Shown one piece after another: positions 1 to 12,126 of a stretch of 64,000 bases of DNA; positions within the stretch are counted from its first letter, which is position 1, and each line of letters starts with the position of its first letter. The position numbers and the translations under genes are program-made. Under the pieces are notes generated by a model. The model did not search any database and was not told the DNA's origin. It saw only the letters and a program-made list of their open reading frames with translations. Source of the DNA: Lineolata rhizophorae (Eukaryota > Ascomycota > Dothideomycetes > Lineolatales > Lineolataceae); NCBI GenBank assembly GCA_010093515.1, contig MU001688.1:1-64000 (forward strand), in the 5' to 3' direction.

Positions 1-44
1 AATTGGCAGAGATATGGTGGATTGGGTTGAGGTAGTGGCGAAAC

Positions 45-78
45 CAACGCAGCCAGGGGGTCAACGCAGCCAGGGGGT
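45..78. repeat. 17-bp tandem duplication
   Basis: A 17-bp unit, CAACGCAGCCAGGGGGT, occurs twice with no spacer (45-61 and 62-78, the first base of the second copy changed). It lies in the non-coding left edge of the window, downstream of the multicopper oxidase gene. No gene is seen in 1-335. Confidence 0.75.
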
Positions 79-335
79 GGACCACGTTACACTAGATTTC
101 TTTAGTCTGGTTTTTTTGTCTATAGTTGCTTATAACTTAGATTCTTTTTATATAGTAGATATCCGGCCGACGTAGGGGTCAAGGCTCTAGATTTACATCG
201 TTTTCTTCTGGTAACGAAAACTTAGAAATCAAACAAAAAGTAAACGGCACAAAAAGAACTACTTGCCGTGACGAAACATTACAAGTGCAATTTACATTTC
301 GACGATCGAAGTATATACTCTAAGAACGCAATAGT

Positions 336-2402
336 TTACACGCGGAACTTGAGAGCGATAGCGCTTTCCGTTCTGTTCTCATAATATTGGTCCAAAGCGT
401 CCTGCAAGCCCGGAATGTCGTCGTATACTCCGAGACTAGCAAACATTTCGAGCTTCGCCATGACATTGTCAGTCTCGTAAATTGAGTCCTCGACTGGTGC
501 GGGTAGCCATCGAGGGTCCATCGGATCAATATATTTTGTCGATTTGGTGTAGTTGAAGCCCTCAATTTGAGTGATGTTGAAGGCTACCATCATGTCGTGA
601 TCTTCGTGGATGAGGTCGTGGCAATGGAACATGAAGATACCATCCCATGGCGCGAAACGAGCCGCAACGCGAACGCCTTCGTTCGGCCCGAGCCACACGA
701 CGTCTTTAGCGGCTTCTTGTTCGTAAGGCAGGAGGCCTCTTCGACCTTTGCGGGAAAGAACGATAAAGTCTACGAGATGGAGGTGAACCTGGACCAGGTC
801 AGTCTCGAATCGATTGTTCTAACTAGGAGAATCAGGCCTACTGGATGAGTGTGGGCACCGCTCCCATTTTCGAGATCCCAAATCTCAACGGAGCCGCGCG
901 GAATGTTTGCGAGAACGCGATTTTCAACGTCTCCAAACGTCCTCCCATTTATTTGCCAAACGTCATTGTTCCTGGCAAAGAAAAATAATCTGTCGCTTGA
1001 TGACGTGGTCGGAGGCTCGAACGACCACTGGTTCATCTGGTCAGGTGCGCCTCTGTTGTTGGTGTCACTCGTCACCGTGTCGCCGACGACGAACCTCATC
1101 ACCCTGTCGGTTCCCACGTAATCTTCGACGGTTCCAACCTCGCGAGGATTCTTCGCCGTGACATTTCTTCCCGCAAAGGGCTCAAAGTCGAAAATCATCT
1201 CCCATCTTTCGCCCATGGACATGACGACCTCCGGAGACATGACCGGCCTGTTCATCAACCCACCGTCGGAGGCAATCAGCTGGAACGGGATCCTCTGACC
1301 GTCCTCACCGTCCGCTTCAAAGAAGAGCTCAAACACTCGAGAGAGCGACGCGTTTCTGGCGTTGTCAGCTTTAATTCAATCTTAATGTCATGGACTACAC
1401 TCACAGCCACCGCAAGCGGTATTTTCTCGGTTCCACCTTGAAGTACGGCCACGGTACCCCGTTAACGGAGATTATGTCTCCAAAGAGCTCATCAGTCACA
1501 TTAAGTGGACTGAATACGGTCCCGTCTTCGTTGAACTGGTGCGATGCCACCATCAACGGAAGATCATAGTCGCCAGACGGGAATCCCATCGCGGCCTCAT
1601 TCTCGTCTTCGATAATCCAATATCCTAGAAAGCATCTTAGCATTGGCCTGCCTGCGGAGAAGGGAAAAAGAAAATTCACTCGTACCAGCTTGGCCGTAGA
1701 ACGCGTTATCCGCCGTCAAGCTATAGACGTGATCCTACACAGTGAGTGCGCGATCCAAAAAAAAAAAAGGCCAAGGCAAGATTCGATGAATTATGATAGA
1801 ATACTTACGTGGTACCAGAGGGGCCGCGCACTCTGAGTGTTTGGGTAATAATAATCCTTGTACTGACCGGGCATTATCATGTCATCCGCCCATCCATCGA
1901 ACGGAGCAAGAGCTCAGCAGAAATGTCAGTTTTTCTGTCTAATTCCTGGATGTGCAAGAGAATTTCATACTGTACGAGCCGTGCACGTGGATGGAAGAGC
2001 CCAAGACATTGTCTTTGTTGGTGAAGCGAACGACGCTCTGCCGCCCTCGAGGGATGCGGAAAGTAGGACCAGGAAACATCCCATCGTAACCAACGAATCG
2101 CGCTTTTTCCAGGTCCGGGTACACGGCGACGTCGAAAGCCGATATTTCAACCTCGTAATAGTCAATTGGGATGCTGGTGTTGGGATTCGTGTAGGTACTG
2201 TTTCAGTTAGATTGCTGCCGCGAGGTCGCGCAAAATGATAGCGAAGGGCCCAAACTTACATCTTAGGAGTTTTCAGAGGTGGAATTGGCATCGGGTCCTC
2301 GAAAAACTTTTCGTATACCGGACTCAGCCATTCCCATTCAGCCCCGTACGTCTGGCCAAAGAGAACGGCAGTGCAACCTAGAAACCGCAAGGTCGTAAAC
2401 AT
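336..2402 (-). CDS. secreted multicopper oxidase, bilirubin-oxidase type
   Basis: A multicopper oxidase would oxidise phenols, bilirubin-like tetrapyrroles or metals and reduce O2 to water. Seven exons fit on the minus strand: 2402-2260, 2197-1971, 1912-1809, 1734-1686, 1624-1405, 1355-842, 788-336. They give 569 residues, the usual size of fungal bilirubin oxidases. All introns are GT..AG and 49-74 bp; most carry a branch-like CTGAC or CTAAC. All four copper-binding motifs are visible in spliced frame: HVHG near residue 118, WYHDH near 157, HPVHLHLVDF near 418, and HCHDLIHEDHDM at 474-485, whose last Met is the likely type-1 axial ligand. Exons 3-4 and 6-7 join inside copper motifs, which supports the model. 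The N-terminus is a short hydrophobic signal peptide, so the product is probably secreted. The exact substrate cannot be read from the sequence. Confidence 0.93.
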
Positions 2403-4933
2403 GGTCGAATGCGCCACCAAGTATAAACATCAACAAAAAGCAACAATGGAAAATATAAAGGGCAAGAGAGGCGCACACGATGCGCCGCAAGCTATTAGAG
2501 CTGTACAGAGCAGATGTACATTCACAGCGCCGAGCAGAAACGAATCCGCGCTTTATAAGACTGGGCATCTTGGGTCATAAATTCTTGCAGGGGTACGATC
2601 TCTCGTATCCGGGTCCGAAGGGACCACCACTTTACCCCAGCGCACGGGTCACGCCATGGGCTGTATATACATTAATTTGGCCTTGAATGAACCACTCGTT
2701 TATAAAGAACCGGAACGAGATACCGGAGCTCGTCAATTAAGGAGAATGCAGCAAAAAGAAAGCGGCAACGCCTCCATGTTAGCACACACCAAAGGAATGT
2801 TACGATTCGTGATAATCACATTGCTGCTCGCTTGCCAGGCGGAAGATCAGTTCAGGCACGAATTCCACTTACAGTAGTCGACGCCACGTGCAACAGCAGT
2901 AGTTGAACGTTTAATAAAATTCAACCCTTCAGAACCGGGGTTTAGCAAAAGCTTATGTGCAAAGTTCTCGCTCATGTCCTAAGAATTGGCCCTGGAACAG
3001 ACAGCCCGACACTGTCCCAACGGCCACTACGCTTCAATAGAGCGTCGTAGCCTTAGCGTGCAGATCCAAACATACGTGGGAAAGATGAGTGACGAAATAA
3101 TAGGTGACCGAGCAAAAGAATTAGCACCCGGAACAAATAATCGGCCGCTTGTCGAACGGCTTCATCGTGCACTTGAAGTACTGTAGTTCCCTTGCATTCA
3201 CGGCCGGGGCCCGATGTTGGTTTTGTCAGAACTCGGCTTCTGGAACTATATATCATCAATGATAAAGGGCTAGGAATAAGCGTCTTGCTTTGAACGCCAC
3301 CTCCGAGACCACACTTCCATATATGAAGCACGCGATAACGTCGCAGCTTTCAACAGGGATAGCAGCCATCTCTAGAAAAAATTGATGACGGCACGGCGAC
3401 CGATAGCCTTGTCCACACGTGAACCCAAGCCTCACCCCACAGATATTACACGGTGTGAAGTAAAATTAGAGTAGCTCGCATATTTCCGCGATTCGGTACC
3501 TCAGTCTCGGGGAAAGTGCAGCCAGTTGGTCGCCGGTACAGACATTCGAAAGAAGCAGCCACAAAAGTGGCCCGGTAACTCATCGTAGAATGGATAGCAG
3601 TATGCACCAAGTACGAGCAGTACCATGCCGGCCCCACATGCAATATTTTCTCGCTAGAGCTTCGTCGCGAAGGCCAGTCCAAGAGCAGCTTTGGGACTTC
3701 GAGTGTGCCGCATGCTGAAAACTACTTGTCGGAACGAATCGGATACCATTGCTTCGGTCGCTTGCAGCACGGGAAGCGATAGAATTTCAGAATCTCAAAT
3801 GCCGACAGTCGGCAGAAGTACAATAAAAGTATCTCTGGGATCGCCCAAAGACGTTGTGGTGGTGATGGAACATGATGTTGTCTGCCAGCGGTTACAGCCC
3901 TGGTCATAGCTGACGCATAAGCCTGAGTTAGGCAGCAAATACAGCGAAACAGACTACTCCAGGCTTCTTCAATAGTTGGAGGTCCCAACTGAGTCGCTGG
4001 TGCTAGCAATACCGTTGTTGTGAGCCGTATCGAGCGTTTGATGAAGCTAGTGACATGGTGGTAAGGATCCATAGTCCACGAGGACATACCTCACCCGATC
4101 ATCATAAAACTGCCCAGTCCCATGAAGTTGAACGCAAACTCATCGAATGATGTGACGCGGTGTTCCCCCGGATGGCAATAACTTTTGGGTGTTGAGTGCA
4201 GCTCCATTTGCAACGACGGGCTGGCCCCGCAAGTAAACGCAACGCTGTATATTAGTTTCCCCGCCTTGGTTAGACATCTGGCAGTTCAAATGGAATCAGC
4301 CGACCGCGTTGAGAGTCGTAGTTTCAGGTTGGGAGCGTTGCGGCATCCTCCCTGGATGGGCTCGGAGAAAGGCTAAGTCGCCGACCTCCTTCGTCGCTTA
4401 CTGCAGTTCACGGGGTCGCCGCGGAGAAAGATCGCAAACGCATGGCTGGAAGACCTGACCGACCGGTATAGACATCTAATGGAGGAGATTGAGGACGGAG
4501 AGAAGGATTCCTGACCGAAATGCGGAGTAGGTACGTACCGAATTCGCGCACGTGAAGTCTGTGACTAGGCCAAACTTTGCCAACACTTGAAAGACCAGCG
4601 TCAACCGGCAGCGGGTGGTGGATAAACCCGTGAAGAAGATGACTAACGAAGGTAGAGAACGCCCCGGCGCAGGCGCGACGTTTGTGCGTCCCAGACGTGC
4701 TACGAGGCCGGGCCGATCACAGGCCGTGAGCCCTTTGTGCGGGCCGCTACATCATCGGCGCAGCCGCAAAACGTCACGCCCACGCACAATTCCCGCCGCA
4801 CTTTCCGAGCTTCCTCAACCTTATATTTCACCGGCCAAGGCCTTCTGCGCAGCCCTGGCAATGCTTCGCCAATTCCGAGCTTTGTTCTGTGCACAATTGC
4901 ACTGCGAAGTCGGTTAAGCTCGTTTACTTCAAC
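2403..4933. other. intergenic region, no supported gene
   Basis: A stretch of 2.5 kb between the multicopper oxidase and the DUF4396 gene. Open frames here are short, overlap on both strands and lack family motifs. The left end holds the multicopper oxidase promoter and the right end the DUF4396 promoter. No RNA gene or repeat was recognised. Confidence 0.6.
2552..2557 (-). promoter_or_regulatory. TATA-like box of the multicopper oxidase gene
   Basis: TATAAA on the minus strand, 150 bp upstream of the multicopper oxidase ATG, in a plausible position for a fungal core promoter. The assignment rests on position and consensus only. Confidence 0.4.
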
Positions 4934-6092
4934 ATGGCTGGTTCGCATAGCTACGACCAGCCGCTGGCGCTCATCATCATCTCCTCCATCTCGATTGGGA
5001 TTGGAGCCGTCTTTGCGCTAGGCATTCTAATTGACATCGTCCTACGGCGAGGATGGAAGTCCATGATGGCTATAATGTGAGTCCCAGCCTTCTTGCCCTA
5101 AGCTAGGGCTGCAACCCGTTCGAGAGCTAACTTCTCGCCAGGATCCCCGTCTATGTTATCAACGCCCTCTATCTCTGGCCCATCACGGTGTGGGTCTACG
5201 CCAAATACGGTCGTCCCTCGAAACCGTCTCCGGGCGGGCAGGTGGCGTCGCACTGCGGACATGGCGGCGGCTCTGCAGAGAAAGACAAGAATATGGAAGA
5301 GGGGAAGGGGGCCGGTGCCGCCAGTTCCGAGAAGCTACACATGACAGAAGGACAGCACGGAGGGACCGGAGAATCGAGTGCGCACGGCAACGATCACCAT
5401 CGCCACAGCGCCATGCACGACGACAATGCGCACATGCAACATGGTAGCGAAGGACATGAGCACGGAAACGACCTGGGGCACATGCAAATGGACCATTCTG
5501 GTGGTGGTGGCGGCCACGAGATGCACCACATGCACCACGGCGCCGACCGTCCCATGTTCGCGACTGTCACCGTGGCCGTGTGCCATTGCGGCGCCGCGTG
5601 CGTCATAGGCGACATCATCGGCGAGTGGATTGTGTACAGCGCCGACGTGCGCATCGCGGGCGAGCACCTATATCCGGCGTTCCTGATCGGTAAGTTGTGT
5701 AGCTTCCCGACCCCTCATCTTGCTGGCCACTACGGGCCCCAAAACCGAACGAGGACATCTGACACAACGCGTTTATCGCCGCAGACTTCGCCTTCGCCGT
5801 CGCCGCCGGCATCGTCTTTCAGTACTTCTCCATTGCGCCTATGTCGGGCGATTACGGCGCGGGCACGATCTGGCGCGCCGCCAAGGCCGACGTGCTCTCC
5901 CTGCTGTGCTTCGAGGTCGGACTGTTCGGCTGGATGGCAATCTTCGACGCCGCCATATTCGATTGGCGCCTGCGCATGAACATGGTCACGTACTGGTGGA
6001 TGATGCAGATCGGCATGTTCCTGGGCCATTGGACGGCGGTGCCCGTGAATTGGTGGCTCATCAAGACGGGCGTCAAGGAACCGTGCGCATAG
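4934..6092 (+). CDS. DUF4396 membrane protein with His/Met-rich loop
   Basis: Exons 4934-5076, 5142-5689 and 5785-6092 give 332 residues; both introns are GT..AG (65 and 95 bp). Two N-terminal membrane segments (about residues 10-36 and 44-70) precede a long hydrophilic loop. The C-terminal half matches the DUF4396 pattern, with CHCGAACVIGDIIGEW and three further membrane segments. The loop is extraordinary: about 18 His and 8 Met in roughly 74 residues before the DUF4396 core (for example HEMHHMHHG). This composition suggests binding of copper or another soft or transition metal, but that is inference, since no biochemical role is established for the family. The last segment contains GHWTAVPVNWW. 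A multicopper oxidase lies 2.5 kb away, which makes a copper connection worth considering but does not prove one. Confidence 0.88.
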
Positions 6093-6859
6093 AGTCATGA
6101 AAATGTGTTCGAGCAGCGCCACGGGATACACTGTATTAGAAATGGGAGGACCTGTCATTGGTTTTGCGAGGCATTTTGAGCTAGAAAGACATCGTGTGCC
6201 AGTACTTAGTGCGTGGATACGCTGTAATTGGTAGGAAACTCATTATTCTTTTTCTTGAACTCCAGTAGATGTTGTCCATAGCAATCTATTGAGACAACTT
6301 GTCTCTTCCTCTGTACGGGACCACGTCCGACAATCTGTGTCGACATAGACTTCAGCCCATTTGCTTGGTTGCAAAAAACAATGCCAAATGGACATAGCAT
6401 AGTCTCAAGCTCGTGAATGGTAATTGCAATGTCGCGCTCCTAGCTTCATGCTAAATGTGATTTAGCCTTTGTCCCCCGGCGTGATTCATACGTTTCAGAC
6501 TATAGCGCGTCTTAGAAACATCGGTATATCACCCTGCAATATTGATTTCATATTTCCAGCCTCTGACTATCTAGTATTGACCGAGCTTTATTTATCTCAA
6601 AGAGCCGTCCCAACGATGTATGGACCAACATTCTATCTTCTCTTATCTTCTCTCAATCTCTCAATCTCTAAATATTTCCCAACCTCAGCCATGACAATGC
6701 TACAAAGTTTTATATTGATACCCCGACAATGCATTCCTACACCTATATATACCTCTAGCTTGTTGCGCTAGCAAAGTATGGTATACGAACCAAGGATCCT
6801 GAGCACTTCAGGCCCGGAAAGCTATTTCTAGGAGGCTTACCGGTACGCATACGCACAAT
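6093..6859. other. intergenic region
   Basis: Between the DUF4396 gene and the HExxH gene. It contains a pyrimidine-rich stretch around 6630-6680 (repeated TCTTCTC/CAATCTCT) that may belong to the downstream promoter. No gene seen. Confidence 0.5.
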
Positions 6860-8070
6860 ATGCCCTGCATTGGCCATCACAGGTGGGTCCGTAGGCCGTT
6901 CCCCGGGAGCTCTACCCTTGGATACGTGACTAACATCACAGATGACCCCATGTACAACTCGAGTTTCTTCTGGATAGCAGATTCACGCAGGCGAACATAC
7001 GCGCGCTACAGAACGATGCCCACCCCATTTTCAAGCGCACCGGGTTCGAAGGCGTAGACGACCGGCAATATGCTGCGCTGCTCCCCGTGCTGCGTCTCGC
7101 TTCGCTGCTACTAACTGCCCGGCCGCTCCTGCCTTTCTGGTGGACGGTGTTCTTCGGCAAGCGAAAGATCGACAGAAGCCGATACTGGGCAGGCCTGGGA
7201 GGCAACTACATCGCCGAGGTGGAACTCCGCATCCAGCTCTCTGACAAGGAGGCCCAAGTAGTCCTCAACTTGCTTGACAAGGTCGCGAACAGGATAAAGT
7301 TCAAGATTGGGTCCTTGAATGGAGAATGCTTGGGCTACACTATCGTAGAGTCAAGCATTCGCCCGAACGATGTCTGGATGGGTTGTGGAGCCACAATCAC
7401 GCTCAACGCGTCCGAGATAGCGGCCTACTTCGAAGGCGTTCAAGCAAACAACACCAAGTTCGTTGTGTTCGGCACCCAGCTAGCTCTGACGCTGGTACAC
7501 GAGGTCGCTCATGCCTGCGGTTTCGCATTTGCAGAATTAGAGAATTCCGATCTCAGAGTGTCCGTAGAACCCATTGTAGGTAACCAGAGAGTCGCAGAGC
7601 TCGGGTTCGCCTGGGAGACCTATGTGTTCGGAGGGCCCTTCATGCTGGCCCACCACCGCCAGGACGAGCTGAGGGACATTGCCGACCTGATGCAAGACAA
7701 CTACATCTGCGCCGTCGTCAAGCACACATGGGATGGGATGAAGACGGTCTTGACGGCCGCGGACGACTGGCCACCACGCAGATATGACGAGCCCGAGGTG
7801 TGCCTGCATTGGACTGTACCAAAGGCGTTCCTCGAGAGTTTGTGGAGCCCGAGGTTCTGGACTGAGACGGTGCCCCAGCAAGGCCGTTTAGCTTTCCGTC
7901 CCGAGTACCCGGTTGGTTGGGTCTGGGAAAACCCGAAGCATACCAGAGGGGATCGCTCGGTTCATGTCAATGGGTATCGCTTATTTGGCGATCCCAATGA
8001 TATGCCGCCTATTCCACCGGGCTACAAAGTCTCCAGAAATGGACTGGTTGTCAAGCGGAGACCCGCATAG
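6860..8070 (+). CDS. unrecognised protein with HExxH motif
   Basis: I do not recognise the family. The certain part is one long open frame ending at 8070 that includes the motif LVHEVAHACGF, a zincin-like HExxH, so a metalloprotease or other zinc enzyme is possible. The frame is open well upstream of its internal ATG at 7087. A consistent 5' model is a small exon 6860-6882, a GTGGGT..AG intron 6883-6980 and a main exon 6981-8070, giving 370 residues. The intron is uncertain because another AG lies just after the CTAAC branch-like site. No signal peptide is seen in this model. The middle region (about 100-330) is rich in Trp, His and acidic residues (WETYVFGG, LAHHRQDELRDI). It lacks the SprT zinc ribbon and the extended third ligand pattern of metzincins, so a protease label would be premature. 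Confidence 0.65.
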
Positions 8071-9916
8071 ACCTCGGGTAGCTTAGGGCGCATTCGTTCG
8101 ATAGAGGGATATATATCATACTCGAGATAAACTTAAAGGGGCTGTAGTTTGTAAACATTTATTACTTTGTAGCATCGAGTCAGCAACGAGTGCTAGAACG
8201 CATCACATCGGAAAAAGTCCAACGAGTTTGATAAAGGTTCCAAACATACAGACGCACTTTTGAATTCAGGATCTAGAACTCTTGGTCTTGCACCATGGAT
8301 ATTGCTAACGATAACCCGCCGTAGTAGGTAAAATGATGTGCAAGGGTGTGTTTTTCCTGACTAAGAAACGTAGCGAAGAGAAGTTGGAAGGGCAAGTTGG
8401 AAGCTGAAACCCGGTAGAAGTTGGGATTGAAACTCCGGGAGAGTGAGAGAAGATAGCAGCGGGACCCTATTTCCACAAGAGTGCTTAGCGTGCTACTACA
8501 CCACCAAACACGGATATCGTTTTCTTCGAAGCGATTCATAGCACACTGAGCGATTCATAGCACACTGAGCCTTCTGTGCCATTGTATCACTTTGCGAGAC
8601 GATGGAGTCGTTCCCATGGGTTTCAAATAGACAAGTGCAGGTCGGGCCTCGGGATGTTCGCATACTAGCTCTCTCGTATGACACTCTGAAAGACATCTCG
8701 CCAAACGAGGAGATCATTCCAGTCGCCTTGATCCACGGCACACTGAGCCGAGTGAGCAATGATGTCCGCTTGCAAAGCCATGTAGCCATTATGTTAGCCT
8801 TGGGCTTGGTAACTGGACTGTAGGAGTTATCCTCAAACACCGACGGGACTTGAAAAGTCGACAGTGAAGAAGTCGAACCAGTTCGCTGTCCCCACGACAG
8901 TTCGCAAAGTATTAGAGCGGTCGGTATCCAACAGACCAGGCCTAAATAATGCAAGCAACTTGACTAAATTTGTACGGTGATAAGTAGTTGGTGAATGAGT
9001 GTTGTGGAGAGATGAAAGTGAAAGGTCTGAGAGTGTCCTGGGCGGAGTGTCAGTAGCCGACGCGCAAGCGTGGCTAATGGCTTTGAGCTAGAACAAGGAG
9101 AGTGTCAATCTGTAGAATCAACAAGTTGGATGAATGAATTGTCTACGGAACGAGGCCCGGGCGGAGTATTTATGGCTGTCGCTGGCCCACGGTGTTCTTA
9201 TCTTCCCGACCGCATTGGGTTCTTGCTCTGCTTCCTGTCTGGGGGGAATGTTCCTGCCGTTCCTAAGTCATGCTGCGCGCATGCGTTGGGCATAGATTAC
9301 CCCCGGCAACTACGGTCGCCGAGAATTTGAGAAAGCGCGGTGATGGCGGTGCTGCCGTTCCAGGAGCCGACCGCGCAGACGACTGCCCACCTAGGTACTC
9401 GCGGCAGTAGGTGTCCAACGGCGCGCAGCGGGAACCAAAGGATAGCGCCGGCAGCGACCCACGCGGCACCGGCGGGCCCTGCCCGAGCTCGACGCGTGAC
9501 CCGGCAAACGAAGGTCGAGCAGGCGCTCGTGACGCGGGCCGCCGTTCAATCACGGCCCGTCAATGGCGGCGGAGCGGGAAGGCGCGGGGAGGCGAGCAAA
9601 TGGCCGTGCGAAGGACGCGACGAGCGGTCGCAACTCCCAGAGCTGTGCGGGGCCCCGCTCGTTGCCGCGCGCTAGCCCGACGCGACAGCCTCGCCCCGCG
9701 AACCGGCATGACGTCGCGCGGCGGTCAGCTGTCACCTGAGGCTGGCGGCCAGGTGGGAAGGCGCCTTTAAAACCAGCGGCCCCGGCGATGTCCCGCGACC
9801 TGCCCGCCACAGCACGCTCGACAACGACACGTTCCCCCTGCAGCAAGCAGCAACAGACCTAGCAGCAGCAAGAGACAACAGCAGTGCACAACAGCGCCAA
9901 GGCAGCCGCAGCAGCA
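8071..9916. other. intergenic region with GC-rich right half
   Basis: 1.85 kb between the HExxH gene and the DUF1774 gene. The left half is near average composition; 9330-9900 is strongly GC-rich and probably forms the promoter and 5' leader of the DUF1774 gene, ending in CAG/CAA-rich leader sequence. A minus-strand open frame at 8496-8954 and smaller plus-strand frames have no recognisable domain, so none is called. Confidence 0.5.
8530..8567. repeat. 19-bp perfect tandem duplication
   Basis: AGCGATTCATAGCACACTG is repeated twice with no gap (8530-8548 and 8549-8567). It is intergenic and looks like a simple local duplication. Confidence 0.8.
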
Positions 9917-10934
9917 ATGGCCGGCAGCGGCAACGTCGCCGAGCGCGTCCAGAATGGCGTGCACTCGGGTACGTCCCACTTCCTAGTACCCTGATGATCC
10001 CCAGCCCCGGAGGAGAGAGGAGAGCCTCACTACTACTACCACTAAGCCTGAAAAACACGTGCATGCTCATACAATGGCCCCAGTCAATCCCTTCAGGTCG
10101 CGCGAGGAGCACACCCGCGCCAGCATCATCTCGCTCAAGATCCTGACGGCCGTGACATGGCTCGTCGCCGTCATCTTCACGCTGTACTACACGGTCGAGC
10201 GGCCGCACGAGGGCCACTACGCCCGGCGCACCATCTGGGGCCAGAACAACCGGGTGCGGACGCCCTTCAGCCTCGATTCCATCATCACATCCATCTTCTT
10301 CATCGTGCTCTGGATCCTGCAGGTCGGCTACTGCTGGCACCTATATAGCAACAACGCCGCCTACGTGGCCGCCGCCGCCAACGTCGGCGCCCACTTCGTC
10401 GCCAACAACCTGCTCTTCTTCGGCTTCATCCACCTGTGGGTGCGCTCGCACTTCTGGCTTGCCGAGTTGCTCGTCGTGATCAACCTGCTCAACCTGTCGG
10501 CCGCGTACCTGCGCCACCCGGCCACGCCGCGCTTCATCCACGTGCCCGTCGTCTCGGCGCCGCTGGCCTGGAACTTCGTCGCCCTCTTCTGGTGCGGCGC
10601 CGCCATGGTGCACGCCCACACGCTGGCCGCCCGCATCGTCGCCAACATCTTCATCTGGGCCATCTTTGTCTTCGGCGTCTTCTTCCTGGCCGTCTTCAAG
10701 GACTACACCATGGGCTTCTCGCTCAGCATCCTGTGCGCCGCCCTCGGCGTCGCCCAGTTCCTCACCAAGCTCGTCGCCCTGCAGTGGATCTTCGCCTTCG
10801 TCATCATGGGTGTCCTCTTCGTCCTCTCGTGCGCCGTCGCCGTCCCCGGCTTTTTGGGCATCCGCGACCCGTTCAAGCGCGGCGAGATCGTCAGCGAAGA
10901 CCGCGAGAGGGCGCCATTGCTGCAGGACGAGTAA
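9917..10934 (+). CDS. DUF1774 family multi-span membrane protein
   Basis: Exons 9917-9968 and 10084-10934 give 300 residues. The 115-bp intron (GTACGT..CCCAG) joins NGVHS to VNPFRSREEHTRASI, which agrees with what I recall of the N-terminus of fungal DUF1774 proteins. The rest is hydrophobic, with about seven or eight membrane segments (for example ILTAVTWLVAVIFTLYY, ANIFIWAIFVFGVFFLAVF), and ends in a short acidic cytosolic tail, ERAPLLQDE. The family is fungal and its function is unknown. An in-frame ATG at 10074 inside the proposed intron would give MAPVNPFRS if transcription began late or the intron were retained, so an alternative N-terminus is possible. Confidence 0.85.
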
Positions 10935-11457
10935 GACCGCCTGATGCGAGCTGCCAACCTGGAAAGAGCAACACGCGAGAGACGGATGAAGAAGTGTCAT
11001 CGTGGGCGCAGATTGATCGACTGACTACTATTTGAGCATGTGCGGCGCATAAATCAAGTTGAGGTACGAGGTGGTTGATAGGGACAAACCTGATCTTGAG
11101 TACGTTTTCCGATGGCCATAAAATTGGTGCTTTGGCGCGTTTGCTTGGATCTCGTTTTCAATTCTCTAATTAATACCTGGCTCCTTCTGCGCGTTTCGGG
11201 CTAAGGGAGGCACGTTCTGGTTTCGGTCAACACCTTTCGTTTGTTTTTTTTTCATCATCAAGTCCGTTCGCCGAAAGAAGCGTCAAGTCTTGTGGCGGGT
11301 CGTCGTAGTCAGACGCATGATACCCTCAAGTGTAATTAGCAGTCCTGGACAAAAATAAGTAATAAATTGAATAGCATGTCCCATGGTTGCCGCGCCAGAT
11401 AGTCGAATTTAGTTCGGTTATTCGTACAAGTCATCTGCATAGGCTCCCCCCGTCCCT
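10935..11457. other. 3' region between convergent DUF1774 and EMC4 genes
   Basis: Convergent 3' ends meet here: the DUF1774 gene reads in from the left and EMC4 from the right. No gene or repeat is recognised; the region should hold both 3' UTRs and polyadenylation signals. Confidence 0.5.
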
Positions 11458-12126
11458 CTATGCCGCTGCAAATGCCGGCACCCCCCTCTCGGCGACATCC
11501 CTCTGCGCCTCCCACAGCAACCAGTCCGACCTCGTCGTCGGCAGCAAGCCCATCTTGTTCACCTTGTAGAGTCCCAAGCCTAGCAGGCCCAGATTCATGA
11601 GCACGTATACGGCCTTGACGCCCAGCATCTGGGAGCGGTTGCTGTCGGTCTCGAAGCGGGCAAAGTGCGACTGGACCGACAGGATGGCCGTGAGCGGGTT
11701 CTTGAAGAGCATGAGCACCATCATGATGGAGAAGATCTGCAGCGAGTTGCCCGTCATGTACATGCCGATGGCGTTCATGGGGATCTGCTTGGCGGGGCCG
11801 AGGGCGAGCTCCCAGGCCTTCTTCAGCTTGAGGTGCGACGTGTCGGCCTCGGTGGGCGGCGGCTTGGCGGCTTGGTGCGACTTGGATTTCTGCGACGATG
11901 GCATTTTCCTCAGTTAGATAGGGAACACGGTTCTGTTTGGAGGAGCGGCCGTGCTGCTCCTTCTGCGGAGACGCACCTTGCCGCCGGACACGGACGGGCT
12001 GGAGTAGCCCGGCGGGTCCGGGATGCCCGCGGGCGGCCGCTGGCTCGGCGACGGCTTCGAGTTGAGGTCGAGCACCCACTGCGGAGGCGGCGGGGGCGGC
12101 GGAGCCAGCACTTGGGTCGACGCCAT
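11458..12126 (-). CDS. emc4: ER membrane protein complex subunit 4 (EMC4)
   Basis: EMC4 is a subunit of the ER membrane insertase that places tail-anchored and multi-span proteins in the ER membrane. Exons 12126-11977 and 11889-11458 give 193 residues, the family's usual length. The 87-bp intron has a CTAAC branch site and joins SVSGGK to KSKSHQ. The N-terminus is cytosolic and Pro-rich, with a run of seven prolines near residue 9. The conserved core (PF06417 pattern) is clear: KLKKAWELALGPAKQIPMNA, then GNSLQIFSIMMVLMLFKNP and FARFETD. Two membrane segments follow, around residues 100-120 and 145-165. It is transcribed divergently from the beta-adaptin gene with a 625-bp shared upstream region. 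Confidence 0.93.

Noticed and set aside
8496-8954. Minus-strand frame of 152 codons and an overlapping plus-strand frame at 8602-8823
   Set aside because: They overlap antisense, cover a 19-bp tandem duplication and match no family; neither could be preferred.
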